From Streptantibioticus ferralitis (GTDB lineage: Bacteria; Actinomycetota; Actinomycetes; Streptomycetales; Streptomycetaceae): a DNA stretch of 64,000 nt. Below the pieces are notes generated by a model. That model made no database searches and was not told the origin of the DNA. It saw only the letters and a list, made by a program, of their open reading frames with translations. The position numbers and the translations under genes were made by a program. The stretch covers positions 1 to 64,000 of the forward strand of contig NZ_JARHTQ010000032.1 in the NCBI RefSeq assembly GCF_029223525.1, written 5' to 3'. Positions 34,834 through 44,121 of the stretch are shown piece by piece; the first letter of the stretch is position 1, and each line of letters opens with the position of its first letter.

Positions 34834-35112
34834 CTATTCGGCGTCGTCACCCTGCGGCGGCGTGGTGGGGCTGAGCTTCAGCCAGACCAGGAAGGCGAGA
34901 CCGAGCAGCAGCATGCCGAGTCCCGTCCACAGGTTGATGTTGATGCCCTGCGCCTTGTGGATGTCGGCATCGGAGGCGGTGATCCCGGCGATCGTGACGA
35001 TCACGCCGTAGACCACGAACAGACCGCCGATGATGCGGCGTACGTCGAAGAGGCGGGCCGCCGTCGCGGACTTGCGCTCCAGCTCCTCGACCTCGTGCTG
35101 ATAGTCACTCAT
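34834..35112 (-). CDS. Small two-helix membrane protein paired with the symporter
   Basis: A 92-aa protein with two membrane helices (IGGLFVVYGVIVTIAGI and WTGLGMLLLGLAFLVWL) preceded by a charged, possibly coiled N-terminus (SDYQHEVEELERKSA). It begins 35 bp after the stop of the sodium:solute symporter gene on the same strand, so the two are probably cotranscribed and this may be an accessory subunit. No named family recognised. Confidence 0.8.
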   Translation of the reverse strand: MSDYQHEVEELERKSATAARLFDVRRIIGGLFVVYGVIVTIAGITASDADIHKAQGININLWTGLGMLLLGLAFLVWLKLSPTTPPQGDDAE

Positions 35113-35147
35113 GGTGCGTTGCTCCTACGCGTTGGGCCGAAGGGACG

Positions 35148-36818
35148 TCAGAACGAGAACGGGACGTACAACGCCGCGGCGATGACCAGCGCGGCGGTGC
35201 CCAGCAGCGCGGGCCTGCGGTACCAGGCCTCGTCGCCCTCGGCGGGCGGTTCCTCCATACCCGGCGAGCGGGTCCCGTAGACGAGCCCGGCGAGCTCCTC
35301 CTCCGGCTTGGGCTTGGTGACCATGCTGACCGCGACCATGACCACCGCTCCGGCGACGAAGCCGACGATCGCGGAGACGAAGTTGGCGCCCTGGTCGCTG
35401 GGGATGGCGATGACGTGCTGCTTGTAGATGTAGAAGTAGTTGACCATCGCCGCGACGGTGCCCGCGAGCAGTCCCCAGAATCCGGCCTGTGCCGTGGTCC
35501 GCTTCCAGAACATGCCGATGATGAAGACCACGAACAACGGCACGTTGAAGAACGAGAACAGCGTCTGCAGATACGCCATGATGTTGCCGAAGCTGGAGGC
35601 CAGGAACGCGGTACCGATGCTGACCAGGACCCCGATGACGGTGATGATCCGGCCGAACCGCAGGTAGTACGCGTCCGATTCGCCGCGCTTGACGTACCGC
35701 GACCAGATGTCGTTGGTGAACACGGTGTTGAACGAGGAGACGTTGGCCGCCATGCCCGCCATGAACGCGGCCAGCAGTCCGGTCACGGCGATGCCCAGCA
35801 CACCATTGGGCAGCAGGTCCTGCATCAGCAGCGGGATCGCGTCGTTGTAGGTCAGGTTCGAGCCGGGGGTGCCGATCTTGGGCGCGATGGCCGCCGCGAT
35901 CAGGCCCGGTATCAGCACGCCGAAGACGATGAACACCTTCGGGAACGCCGCGATCAGCGGGGTGCGCCGGGCGGCGGAGAGGTTCTTGGCGGACAGCGCG
36001 CGCTGCACCTCGGCGAAGTTGGTGGTCCAGTAGCCGAAGCTGAGCACGAAACCGAGACCGAGCACGATGGTCAGCCAGTTGGCGCCCAGCGGGTTGGTCT
36101 CACCGATCGCCGTACCGCCCCAGGCGGTCACGAAGTTGTGGCCGTGCGAGTGGTCCAGGGTGGTGGTCAGGCCGTGCCAGCCGCCGACGCGCTTGAGGCC
36201 GACGATGACCAGCGGGATGAGCGCGGCGAGGATCACGAAGAACTGCAGCACCTCGTTGTAGATCGCCGAGGACAGCCCGCCGACCGTGATGTAGACGAGC
36301 ACGAACAGTCCGGCGACCAGGATCGCCACCCAGATGGGCCAGCCGAGCAGGGCCTGGACCACGATCGCCATGGCGTACAGGTTGACGCCCGCGATCAGTA
36401 CCGCGGACAGGGCGAACAGGACGGAGCTGAGCAGATGCGCGTTCTTGTCGAAGCGGTGCAGCAGGAACTCCGGCACCGACCGCACCTTCGAGCCGTAGTA
36501 GAACGGCATCATCACCAGGCCGAGGAAGACCATCGCGGGGATCGCGCCGATCCAGTACCAGTGGACGGTGTAGGCGCCGTACTGTGCGCCGTTGGCTGCC
36601 ATGCCCAGGATCTCGGTGGCACCGAGGTTGGCGGCCACGAACGCCAGGCCGGTGACCCAGGCGGGAAGTGACCTTCCGGAGAGGAAGAAGTCGAGGCTGG
36701 TCTTCACGCTGCGTTTGGCAGCGAAACCAATGCCGAGGACTACCGCGAAGTAGATCACCAGGATCGCGTAGTCCAGTCCATTGGTGGGGAGCCGAAGCCC
36801 ATCGGCCAGGTAAGGCAT
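35148..36818 (-). CDS. Sodium:solute symporter (SSS/SGLT family), probable galactose uptake
   Basis: A polytopic permease of about 556 aa with 13-14 helices. Family signatures include DFFLSGRSLPAWVTGLAFVA near the N-terminus, GATEILGMAANGAQYG, and FMAGMAANVSSFNTVFTNDIW in the helix 8 region that carries the sodium-site hydroxyls. The closest known type is the SGLT sugar transporter group. It is divergent from galT-galE-galK, so galactose or a galactoside is the likely substrate (inference). ATG 36818 is chosen to fit the family; ATG 36842 would add eight residues. Confidence 0.88.
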   Translation of the reverse strand: MPYLADGLRLPTNGLDYAILVIYFAVVLGIGFAAKRSVKTSLDFFLSGRSLPAWVTGLAFVAANLGATEILGMAANGAQYGAYTVHWYWIGAIPAMVFLGLVMMPFYYGSKVRSVPEFLLHRFDKNAHLLSSVLFALSAVLIAGVNLYAMAIVVQALLGWPIWVAILVAGLFVLVYITVGGLSSAIYNEVLQFFVILAALIPLVIVGLKRVGGWHGLTTTLDHSHGHNFVTAWGGTAIGETNPLGANWLTIVLGLGFVLSFGYWTTNFAEVQRALSAKNLSAARRTPLIAAFPKVFIVFGVLIPGLIAAAIAPKIGTPGSNLTYNDAIPLLMQDLLPNGVLGIAVTGLLAAFMAGMAANVSSFNTVFTNDIWSRYVKRGESDAYYLRFGRIITVIGVLVSIGTAFLASSFGNIMAYLQTLFSFFNVPLFVVFIIGMFWKRTTAQAGFWGLLAGTVAAMVNYFYIYKQHVIAIPSDQGANFVSAIVGFVAGAVVMVAVSMVTKPKPEEELAGLVYGTRSPGMEEPPAEGDEAWYRRPALLGTAALVIAAALYVPFSF

Positions 36819-36908
36819 AGGTGGTCTCGCTTCTGGCGGCATCGTGGACGGAATCGCCTGAACGTAACGCCGGATGTTTGGAAAATGAACAGGCCTGGTG
36901 AAGTTCTT

Positions 36909-37020
36909 TGTTGGATCGTGATCGGAGTGGCGAGATTGCCCCGTTCTGGGTGCTATGCGCCTCGCCGTTGACGGGGACTGTTGGGTCGTGCTTCATTGTG
37001 TTGGATTCTGTTTGGAGTGG
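36909..37020. promoter_or_regulatory. Direct repeats in the divergent symporter/gal promoter region
   Basis: The 22-mers at 36909-36930 and 36999-37020 share TGTTGGAT at the start and GGAGTGG at the end, exactly 90 bp apart. A third related half, TGTTGGGTCGTG, is at 36979-36990. They lie between the divergent symporter and galT starts and are good candidates for binding sites of a gal regulator; S. lividans galP1 is also controlled through repeated hexamers. The segment is unusually T/G-rich. Confidence 0.5.
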
Positions 37021-37038
37021 AAGTGAGGAGCTCAGCGG

Positions 37039-38169
37039 GTGAAGAAGACGACGACCCGGCTGGCCGACGGTCGCGAACTGGTCCACTACGACGCCCGTGA
37101 CGACGCGGTGCGCGACGCCGTCGACCGCCGCCCGCTGGAGCCCACCACCACCGCCTCCGAGATCCGCCACGACCCGCTGCTGGACGAATGGGTCGCCGTC
37201 GCCTCCCACCGGCAGACCCGCACCTACCACCCGCCCGCCGACGAGTGCCCGCTGTGCCCCTCCCGGGACGGCAGGCACAGCGAGATCCCCGCATCCGACT
37301 ACGACGTCGTCGTCTTCGAGAACCGCTTCCCCTCGCTGACCGGCGGACCGGGTGCGCGCACCGCCGAGGACCCCGGCGGTCTGCTCGCCCACCGCCCCGG
37401 CGCCGGGCGCTGCGAAGTGGTCTGCTTCACCCCCGACCACGACGCCTCCTTCGCCGACCTCACCCCCGACCAGGCCCGCCTGGTCCTCGACGCCTGGACC
37501 GACCGCACCGCCGAACTGTGCCAACTCCCCGGTGTGCGGCAGGTCTTCTGCTTCGAGAACCGCGGCCCGGAGATCGGCGTCACCCTCAGCCACCCGCACG
37601 GCCAGATCTACGCCTACCCGTTCACCACCCCGCGCACCGACCGCATGCTCCACTCCGTGGCCGCACACCGCGGACGCACCGGCCGCAACCTCTTCGACGA
37701 CGTACTGGCCGCCGAACGAGCCGACGGCAACCGCCTGGTGATCACCGGCGACCACTGGACGGCCTTCGTCCCGCACGCCGCGCACTGGCCGTACGAGGTC
37801 CACCTCTACCCCAACCGGCGCGTCCCCGACCTGCTCGGTCTGGACGAGGCCGCCCGCGCCGAGTTCCCGCACATATACCTGGAGCTCTTGCGGCGCTTCG
37901 ACCGGATCTTCGGCACCGGCGAGCCCCCCACCCCGTACATCGCCGCCTGGCACCAGGCGCCGGTCGGCCATGAACACCGCCGGGACTTCGCCCTCCACCT
38001 AGAGCTTTTCACCATCCGCCGCACTTCCGGCAAGCTGAAGTTCCTCGCCGGTTCCGAGTCCGGCATGAACGTGTTCATCAACGACGTACCCCCGGAAGCC
38101 GCCGCCGCGCGACTGCGCGAGATCGCCACACCGGGATACGACAGCCGGCACACAGCCCGCCCCCAGTGA
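37039..38169 (+). CDS. galT: Galactose-1-phosphate uridylyltransferase
   Basis: A 376-aa Leloir-pathway enzyme exchanging UMP between UDP-glucose and galactose-1-phosphate. The active-site triplet is HPHGQIYAY with the nucleophilic His187. CPLCPSR near residue 75 matches the zinc-binding N-terminal Cys pair, and NRFPSLTGG and [14 protein letters not shown] are also typical. GTG 37039 has GAGGAG upstream. It is the first gene of galTEK and is divergent from the symporter. Confidence 0.96.
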   Translation: MKKTTTRLADGRELVHYDARDDAVRDAVDRRPLEPTTTASEIRHDPLLDEWVAVASHRQTRTYHPPADECPLCPSRDGRHSEIPASDYDVVVFENRFPSLTGGPGARTAEDPGGLLAHRPGAGRCEVVCFTPDHDASFADLTPDQARLVLDAWTDRTAELCQLPGVRQVFCFENRGPEIGVTLSHPHGQIYAYPFTTPRTDRMLHSVAAHRGRTGRNLFDDVLAAERADGNRLVITGDHWTAFVPHAAHWPYEVHLYPNRRVPDLLGLDEAARAEFPHIYLELLRRFDRIFGTGEPPTPYIAAWHQAPVGHEHRRDFALHLELFTIRRTSGKLKFLAGSESGMNVFINDVPPEAAAARLREIATPGYDSRHTARPQ

Positions 38170-38236
38170 GCACCACTACGGTGCGGGCAGCCGGACGACC
38201 AGTGGGCCGGGCACGGAAGAAGGCAGGACAACAGCA

Positions 38237-39313
38237 GTGAGCAGCAGCGCCAGCAAGATTCTCGTCACCGGCGGGGCAGGCTACGTCGGCAGCGTCGTCG
38301 CCGCGCATCTCCTGGAGACGGGACACCAGGTCACCGTCCTCGACGACCTGTCCACCGGGCACCGCGAAGGGGTTCCGGCGGGCGCGGAGTTCATCGAGGG
38401 CCGCATCCAGGACGCCCGCGACGTCCTCGACCCCTCGTACGGCGCCGTACTGCACTTCGCCGCCTTCTCCCAGGTCGGCGAGTCCGTCGCGCACCCCGAG
38501 AAGTACTGGCGCAACAACGTCGGCGGCACGCTGGACCTGCTGGACGCCATGCGCCGGGCGGATGTGCGCACCCTGGTCTTCTCCTCCACCGCCGCCACCT
38601 ACGGCGAACCGGCGTCCGTCCCCATCACCGAGACCGACCCGACCGTTCCGACCAGCCCGTACGGAGCGTCGAAACTCGCCGTCGACCAGATGATCGGCGC
38701 CGAGTGCGCGGCGCACGGCCTGGCCGCCGTCTCCCTGCGGTACTTCAACGTCGCGGGCGCCTACGGGCCGTACGGCGAGCGGCACAACCCGGAGTCGCAT
38801 CTGATCCCGCTGGTTCTGCAAGTGGCCTCCGGTAAACGCGAATCGATCGCCATCTACGGTGACGACTACTCCACGCCGGACGGCACCTGCGTCCGCGACT
38901 ACATCCACGTCGCCGACCTCGCGGAAGCCCACCTGCTCGCCCTCGAAGCGGCCCGCCCGTCGCCCACCACCACCCTCAACGGAGACGCTGCGCGTCACGG
39001 CAATGCCCGCCCGTCGCCCACCACCACCCTCAGCGGAGACGCCGCGCGCCGCAGCGTCGAGCGCGGCGAACACCTCATCTGTAACCTCGGCAACGGCAAC
39101 GGCTTCTCCGTCCGCGAAGTCATCGAAACCGTACGGAAGACCACCGGACACCCGATCCCGGAAGTCGTCGCGCCCCGCCGGGCCGGCGACCCGGCGGTAC
39201 TCGTCGCCTCGGCCGAACGCGCCCGCACCCGGCTGGGCTGGAAACCATCCCGCGCCGACCTCGCCTCGATCGTCGAAGACGCGTGGGAGTTCGCGAAGGA
39301 GCACGGAAAGTGA
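38237..39313 (+). CDS. galE: UDP-glucose 4-epimerase carrying two 54-bp repeats
   Basis: A 358-aa SDR-family epimerase interconverting UDP-galactose and UDP-glucose. The NAD motif TGGAGYVGS is at residues 10-18, and the catalytic YGASK has Tyr142 and Lys146. GalE is normally about 320-330 aa; the excess is residues about 241-276 ([18 protein letters not shown], then [16 protein letters not shown]), encoded by two 54-bp units. They split HLLALEAA from [15 protein letters not shown], which are near-contiguous in homologues, a surface stretch between the sugar-binding domain elements. Its TGA overlaps the galK GTG. Whether the enzyme tolerates the insert is unknown; the frame is preserved. Confidence 0.95.
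   Translation: MSSSASKILVTGGAGYVGSVVAAHLLETGHQVTVLDDLSTGHREGVPAGAEFIEGRIQDARDVLDPSYGAVLHFAAFSQVGESVAHPEKYWRNNVGGTLDLLDAMRRADVRTLVFSSTAATYGEPASVPITETDPTVPTSPYGASKLAVDQMIGAECAAHGLAAVSLRYFNVAGAYGPYGERHNPESHLIPLVLQVASGKRESIAIYGDDYSTPDGTCVRDYIHVADLAEAHLLALEAARPSPTTTLNGDAARHGNARPSPTTTLSGDAARRSVERGEHLICNLGNGNGFSVREVIETVRKTTGHPIPEVVAPRRAGDPAVLVASAERARTRLGWKPSRADLASIVEDAWEFAKEHGK
38956..39063 (+). repeat. Two tandem 54-bp ORF-tolerant repeats inside galE
   Basis: Copies begin at 38956 and 39010. Both open with CCCGTCGCCCACCACCACC, then CTCAACGGA or CTCAGCGGA. The stem-loop is GACGC-TGC-GCGTC in copy 1 and GACGC-CGC-GCGCC (one A-C mismatch) in copy 2. The frame read is P-S-P-T-T-T-L. Confidence 0.93.
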
Positions 39314-40449
39314 CGCAGAGCGAGTTCCGCAGGGTCTACCAGGCCGACCCCGAAGGGGTCTGGGCGGCCCCCGGACGCGTCAACCTCATCGGTGAACACA
39401 CCGACTACAACGACGGCTTCGTGATGCCCTTCGCCCTGCCGCACACCACGACCGCCGCCGTCTCCCGGCGGACCGACGGCCTGCTGCGCCTGCACTCCTC
39501 CAACGCCCCCGCGCCGGTGGCCGAGTTGCGGATCGCGGACCTGGAGCCCGGAACGGCCGACGGCTGGACCGGGTACCCGGCGGGCGTGCTCTGGGCCCTG
39601 CGCGGCGCGGGCCACCACATCACCGGCGCCGACATCCACTACGACAGCACGGTCCCGGTCGGCGCCGGACTGTCCTCGTCCGCCGCACTGGAGGTCGTCA
39701 CCGCACTGGCGCTCAGCGACCTGTACGAACTGGGGCTGCAGCGCTGGCAGTTGGCGCGGCTGTGCCAGCGCGCCGAGAACGTCTTCGTCGGCGCGCCCAC
39801 CGGCATCATGGACCAGACCGCGTCCGCCTGCTGCCAGCCGGGGCACGCCCTGTACCTGGACACCCGCGACCTCTCGCAGCGACAGATCCCCTTCGACCTC
39901 GCGGCCGAAGGCCTGCGCCTGCTCGTCGTCGACACCCGCGTCAAACACGCCCACAGCGACGGGGCGTACGGCGAGCGGCGGCGCGGATGCGAGGAGGCGG
40001 CCGCGGCCCTGGGCGTGGTGGCGTTGCGCGACATCCCGCACGACGAGCTGGACGCGGCGCTCGGCCGGTTGGCGGACGACGGGCTGCGACGGCTGGTCCG
40101 CCACATCGTCACCGAGAACCACCGGGTGGAGCAGGTCGTCGAACGCCTGGAGGCCGGCGACACCCGCGCCATCGGTCCCGTGCTGACGGCCGGACACGCC
40201 TCACTGCGGGATGACTTCCGCATCTCCTGCGCCGAGTTGGACCTGGCGGTGGAGACGGCGCTGTCCTCCGGTGCGCTGGGTGCCCGGATGACCGGAGGCG
40301 GCTTCGGTGGCTCGGCGATCGCCCTCGTCGAGGACGCGGCCACCGACAAGGTCACCGAGGCGATCACCGGCGCCTTCGCCGCGGAGAATCATCTGGCGCC
40401 GCGAGTCTTCACCGCCGTCCCCGGCGCGGGCGCTCGCCGCATCGACTGA
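39310..40449 (+). CDS. galK: Galactokinase
   Basis: A 379-aa GHMP kinase phosphorylating galactose at C1. The galactokinase signature [17 protein letters not shown] is near residue 22, the ATP loop [14 protein letters not shown] near residue 116, and the third motif [14 protein letters not shown] near residue 320. GTG 39310 overlaps the galE stop by 4 nt, so the two are translationally coupled. It is the last gene of the operon; a small hairpin follows. Confidence 0.97.
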   Translation: MTQSEFRRVYQADPEGVWAAPGRVNLIGEHTDYNDGFVMPFALPHTTTAAVSRRTDGLLRLHSSNAPAPVAELRIADLEPGTADGWTGYPAGVLWALRGAGHHITGADIHYDSTVPVGAGLSSSAALEVVTALALSDLYELGLQRWQLARLCQRAENVFVGAPTGIMDQTASACCQPGHALYLDTRDLSQRQIPFDLAAEGLRLLVVDTRVKHAHSDGAYGERRRGCEEAAAALGVVALRDIPHDELDAALGRLADDGLRRLVRHIVTENHRVEQVVERLEAGDTRAIGPVLTAGHASLRDDFRISCAELDLAVETALSSGALGARMTGGGFGGSAIALVEDAATDKVTEAITGAFAAENHLAPRVFTAVPGAGARRID

Positions 40450-40464
40450 CGGCGCACCCGAAAT

Positions 40465-40485
40465 CCCCTACCGCGCAAAGGGGTT
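40465..40485 (+). terminator. Weak terminator candidate after galK
   Basis: CCCCT (40465-40469) pairs with AGGGG (40479-40483) across a 9-nt loop and is followed by TT. It starts 16 nt after the galK stop. The stem is short, so the call is tentative. Confidence 0.35.
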
Positions 40486-40970
40486 GGCGGCGCCGTCCCG
40501 GGGAGGCGCGCGGGATACCCTCACGCGCCGCTTACCGCGTCACCGGACAAGCGCGTACTTTCTCGTACGCGCCCCCCCGGGGGGGCGCCGGGCACGCACG
40601 GCCGCCGCCGCGCTTCGCCTCGCGTCGGCACCGGGTGGCCGAATGCCGTCCATGGGCGCATGCGTGCGGGCGTCCACGGGCCGCACTTCGGGCTCGCAAA
40701 CGCTCCGCCTTTCACGCCCCTTCACGCCAAAAGCAACCGTCACCCGCCCGAGTTCGGTGTTCCGGCCCCGATTGTCGGTGATTCGCCCTACGCTTTTTCG
40801 TGGTGCCGGTGGGGGCCGACACCGATCAGGGGGTGAGGCACGCGGGTACGGCGCCCGCGGCCAGGGTAGGCAGCACCGCACGACGGCGGTCGCGCGGCTG
40901 TGGAGCGGCGCCCGCGGCCAAGGTGTCGACCCGCGCCCGTCCGCCACCTGCCAAGGGGGAGAGTGATCGC
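40486..40970. other. About 485 bp without a gene between galK and the LuxR regulator
   Basis: Frames crossing this stretch lack coding character. It holds the perfect GC palindrome at 40569-40588 and the upstream region of the following response regulator. Confidence 0.5.
40569..40588. repeat. C7G7 perfect palindrome
   Basis: GCG followed by seven C, then seven G followed by CGC, forms a loop-less 20-nt palindrome. Long C/G homopolymer runs of this kind are rare and potentially slippery. Confidence 0.8.
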
Positions 40971-41840
40971 GTGGCCCGTATTCGCGTTCTGGTCGTCGAT
41001 GACCACCGCATCTTCGCCGAGTCGCTCGCCGCCGCGCTCGCGGCCGAACCCGACGTCGACGTCTCGGCGGCGGGCAGCGGCCCGGCCGCCCAGCGCTGCC
41101 TGGAACGCGCCGCCGCCGACGGCAGGCGGTACGACGTCCTGCTGGTGGACGCCGACCTCGGCAGCGTCGGCCCGGCCGCCGCCACAGCACACGCGCCAAG
41201 CCCCCAGGCGTCCAGCGCCCCTGCCCTCGCCAAGCCGCCCGCACCGCAGGTCCCCGCACCGCGCGGCCCCGAACCACGCGACCAGCGCCTCGACACCCCC
41301 CGTATGACGCCACCGCCCACCGCCGACCCCTACGACGGCATAGGCCTGGTCGAGAGGGTCCGCGCCAACCATCCCGGGACCCGCACGGTGGTGCTCGCCG
41401 GGCGCGACGACCCTCGTCGGGCCGCCCGCGCCCTGCAGGCGGGCGCCTGCGGCTGGGTGGCCAAGGACAGCTCGCTCTCCCGTCTGCTGGTCGTCGTACG
41501 CGGTGTGCTGCGTGACGAGACCCATCTGCCTCCCGCGCTGCTCACCGGCGTGCTGCGGGAGCTGACCGCCGCCCGCCGGCACCGCACCGAGAGCGAACGG
41601 CTGGTGGAGTCACTCACTCCGCGCGAGCAGGAAGTACTGCGCTGCATGGTCGCCGGGCTCGGCCGCAAGGCCGTCGCCGAGCGGCTCTACCTCTCCCCGC
41701 ACACCGTCCGCACCCATATGCAGAACGTGCTGGGCAAGCTCGGAGTGCACTCGACCCTGGCCGCGGTGGCGCTCGCCCGGCGCGCCGGGGTGGGGCCCGC
41801 CGATCTCGCGGTGCCAGCGGGCAGCGGCACGTCCGCCTAG
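40971..41840 (+). CDS. LuxR-type response regulator with an interrupted receiver domain
   Basis: A 289-aa regulator. The receiver begins VRVLVVDDHRIFAESLA (as IRVLVVDDHRIF) and keeps the acidic pair, the phosphoacceptor region YDVLLVDADLG (Asp60) and the switch Lys in GWVAKDSS. Between about residues 65 and 122 there is a Pro/Ala-rich, disordered insert (APALAKPPAPQVPAPRGPEP), placed directly after the phosphorylation site. The C-terminus is a normal LuxR HTH (LTPREQEVLRCMVAGL, then SPHTVRTHMQNVLGKL). GTG 40971 is chosen because GGGGGAGAG lies upstream. No kinase adjoins it. It sits between the gal operon and tamR, as its homologue does in S. coelicolor from memory. Confidence 0.9.
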   Translation: MARIRVLVVDDHRIFAESLAAALAAEPDVDVSAAGSGPAAQRCLERAAADGRRYDVLLVDADLGSVGPAAATAHAPSPQASSAPALAKPPAPQVPAPRGPEPRDQRLDTPRMTPPPTADPYDGIGLVERVRANHPGTRTVVLAGRDDPRRAARALQAGACGWVAKDSSLSRLLVVVRGVLRDETHLPPALLTGVLRELTAARRHRTESERLVESLTPREQEVLRCMVAGLGRKAVAERLYLSPHTVRTHMQNVLGKLGVHSTLAAVALARRAGVGPADLAVPAGSGTSA

Positions 41841-41898
41841 TGCCGTCTGGTCAAACCATCACCGCGGGAAAGCGGTCGCTTAGCCGGGGAAGCCCCGG

Positions 41899-42396
41899 TC
41901 AGCTGGGGAAGTTGTCGAACGGTGCGGTCAACTGCCGTAGCAGGTCGGCGAGTTCACTACGCTGCTGCGGCGACAACTCGCTGAGGATCGCCCGCTCCTG
42001 CGCCAGCAGTCCGGCCAACGCCTCATCCGCCTGGTCCTGCCCCTCGGCGGTGAGGCGCACCAGCACGCCGCGCCGGTCAGTGGGATCCGGCAGCCGCTCG
42101 ACCAGACCCTTTTTGGCCAGCCTGTCGATGCGGTTGGTCATCGTCCCCGAGGTCACCAACGTCTGGGTGAGCAACTGCCCAGGTGAGAGCTGATACGGCG
42201 GTCCGGCTCGGCGCAGTGAGGTGAGGACGTCGAACTCCCACGGCTCCAGGCTGTGCTCGGCGAACGCCAGCCGCCGCGCCCGATCCAGATGCCGCGCCAG
42301 CCTGCTGACCCGGCTGAGCACTTCAAGCGGTCCCACATCGAGGTCAGGGCGCTCGCGGCGCCACGCAGCCACCAGCCGATCGACCTCGTCCTCCAT
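41899..42396 (-). CDS. tamR: MarR family regulator TamR
   Basis: A 165-aa winged-helix repressor. The HTH and wing read TSGTMTNRIDRLAKKGLVERLPDP, followed by DRRGVLVRLT, typical of MarR/UrtR-type proteins, with an extended N-terminal helix (VDRLVAAWRRERPDLD) as in the HucR/TamR/PecS group. It is divergent from a trans-aconitate methyltransferase gene with an MarR-type operator between them, the arrangement described for S. coelicolor TamR (SCO3133), which is de-repressed by aconitate-type metabolites under oxidative stress. ATG 42396 is chosen by homology; the Shine-Dalgarno is poor. Confidence 0.88.
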   Translation of the reverse strand: MEDEVDRLVAAWRRERPDLDVGPLEVLSRVSRLARHLDRARRLAFAEHSLEPWEFDVLTSLRRAGPPYQLSPGQLLTQTLVTSGTMTNRIDRLAKKGLVERLPDPTDRRGVLVRLTAEGQDQADEALAGLLAQERAILSELSPQQRSELADLLRQLTAPFDNFPS

Positions 42397-42418
42397 GCCG
42401 ATCAGTGTAGTGGTTGTG

Positions 42419-42447
42419 TCGACATGAAGTCTCTTGATGTCGAGAGA
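42419..42447. promoter_or_regulatory. TamR operator candidate
   Basis: TCTCTTGATGTCGAGAGA (42430-42447) is an 18-bp near-palindrome with the TTGA/TC core of MarR/PecS-type operators. TCGACAT and ATGTCGA at 42419-42443 add an overlapping inverted repeat. It lies between tamR and tam, about 90 bp from the tam start. Confidence 0.65.
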
Positions 42448-42537
42448 ATAAAAGTTGGATCGCATGGGCAATGTCGGCCACAGGAGGCCCCCTGCGCCTC
42501 TCGCACAGAACGAGCACCTCACCTGAGGGGATCCGCC

Positions 42538-43347
42538 ATGCACCAGGCGACCTGGGATCCGCAGCAGTATCTCCGCCACTCCGGGCACCGGACCCGACCC
42601 TTCCACGACCTCCTATCCCGCATACCCGAACTCCCCCACACCCCCGCACACATCGCCGACCTGGGCTGCGGCCCCGGCAACGTCACCGCCGTCCTCGCCG
42701 ACCGCTGGCCCGACGCCCACATCACCGGTCTCGACAGCTCCGCCGAAATGCTCGAAGCCGCCCAGGAGTACGCGGGCCCCACCCCCGGCGGCGGCAGCCT
42801 GCACTTCCGGCGCGCCGACGCGGCCACCTGGACCCCCGACCAGCGCTACGACCTCATCGTCTCCAACGCCGCACTCCAATGGGTCCCCAACCACCCGGAC
42901 ATGATGCCCACCTGGATCGAGGCCCTCGCCCCCGGCGGCACCATCGCCCTCCAGGTGCCCGGCAACTTCACCTCACCCAGCCACGCCCTGCTCGCCGAAC
43001 TCTGCGACGCCCCGCAGTGGCGCGACCGACTCCCCGGCCACGGCCGCGGCTATGTACACATCCTGGAACCCGCCGGATACCTCGAACTCTTCGACACCCT
43101 CGACTGCACGGTCGACGCCTGGGAAACCACCTACGTCCAACTGCTGCCCGGTGACGACCCCGTACTCGACTGGACCAAGGGCACCGCACTGCGCCCCATC
43201 CTCACCGCACTCACCGATGACCCGGCCGCCCGCGACGAATTCCTCGCCCAATACCGCGACCTACTGCGCAAGGCCTACCCCGCAGGACCGCGCGGGACCG
43301 CCTTCCCCTTCCGTCGCGTCTTCGCCGTGGCAACCAAGAAGAGCTGA
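42538..43347 (+). CDS. tam: Trans-aconitate 2-methyltransferase
   Basis: A 269-aa class I SAM methyltransferase that methylates trans-aconitate, removing an inhibitor of aconitase. SAM motif I is IADLGCGPGNVTAVLA near residue 38, then ITGLDSSAEML and DLIVSNAALQWVPNH. The N-terminal WDPQQYLRH and FPFRRVFAVA end are typical of Tam. ATG 42538 has GAGGGG upstream; the frame is open further upstream but lacks similarity. Divergent from tamR and probably repressed by it. Confidence 0.95.
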   Translation: MHQATWDPQQYLRHSGHRTRPFHDLLSRIPELPHTPAHIADLGCGPGNVTAVLADRWPDAHITGLDSSAEMLEAAQEYAGPTPGGGSLHFRRADAATWTPDQRYDLIVSNAALQWVPNHPDMMPTWIEALAPGGTIALQVPGNFTSPSHALLAELCDAPQWRDRLPGHGRGYVHILEPAGYLELFDTLDCTVDAWETTYVQLLPGDDPVLDWTKGTALRPILTALTDDPAARDEFLAQYRDLLRKAYPAGPRGTAFPFRRVFAVATKKS

Positions 43348-43419
43348 CCCCGAATAAAAGGAGCCCCCGGACAGCCGTCACCGGCCCGGAGCCCACGCCA
43401 CGCGGTCACACCCCGGCCG

Positions 43420-44121
43420 CTACGCCTTACGGTGACCTATCAACCGCGGCTTGGGCTCCAGGCCGGACAGTCCGTTCCATGCCAGATTCACCAGATGCGC
43501 GGCCACCTCGGCCTTCTTCGGGCGCCGCGCGTCCAGCCACCACTGCCCGGTCAGCGCGACCATCCCGACCAGCGCCTGCGCGTACATCGGCGCCAGCTTG
43601 GCATCAAAACCGCGCTGTTTGAACTCCAGCCCCAAAATGTCCTCGACCTGCGTCGCGATATCACTGATCAATGACGCGAACGTACCGGTCGACTGCGCCA
43701 CCGGAGAATCCCGCACCAGAATACGGAAACCATCCGTCGACTGCTCGATGTAATCCAGCAACGCGAACGCCGCCTGCTCCAGCAACTCCCGCGGATGGCC
43801 ACCGGTCAACGCACTCGTCACCATATCGAGCAGTACCCGCATCTCGCGGTCCACCACAACCGCGTACAGGCCTTCCTTGCCACCGAAATGCTCGTACACC
43901 ACCGGCTTGGAGACACCCGCCTGATGCGCGATCTCCTCCACCGAAGTGCCCTCGAAACCACGCTCCGCGAACAGCGCCCGGCCAATGTCCAAAAGCTGCT
44001 CGCGACGCTCCTTGCCGGTCATCCGCACCCTGCGGCCGCGCCGCGCCGACGCGGTGGCCGTCCTGCTCGCGCCCTTGACTTCGCTACCGGTGCTGCTGTC
44101 GCTCCCCACAGCACTCATCAT
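43420..44121 (-). CDS. TetR family regulator coupled to the desaturase gene
   Basis: A 233-aa repressor. The HTH (residues about 38-85) contains GVSKPVVYEHFGGKEGLY. The C-terminal helical domain (FRILVRDSPVAQSTGTF, WWLDARRPKKAEVAAHLV) is typical of lipid-responsive TetR proteins found next to desaturases. The first 30 residues are a Ser/Arg-rich tail. Its ATG at 44121 overlaps the desaturase stop by 4 nt, so it is cotranscribed downstream of the enzyme it most likely regulates. Confidence 0.9.
   Translation of the reverse strand: MMSAVGSDSSTGSEVKGASRTATASARRGRRVRMTGKERREQLLDIGRALFAERGFEGTSVEEIAHQAGVSKPVVYEHFGGKEGLYAVVVDREMRVLLDMVTSALTGGHPRELLEQAAFALLDYIEQSTDGFRILVRDSPVAQSTGTFASLISDIATQVEDILGLEFKQRGFDAKLAPMYAQALVGMVALTGQWWLDARRPKKAEVAAHLVNLAWNGLSGLEPKPRLIGHRKA

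Noticed and set aside
40307-40966. Gene between galK and the LuxR regulator
   Set aside because: The frame begins inside galK in another phase, and the protein is Arg/Pro-rich without motifs or a ribosome site.
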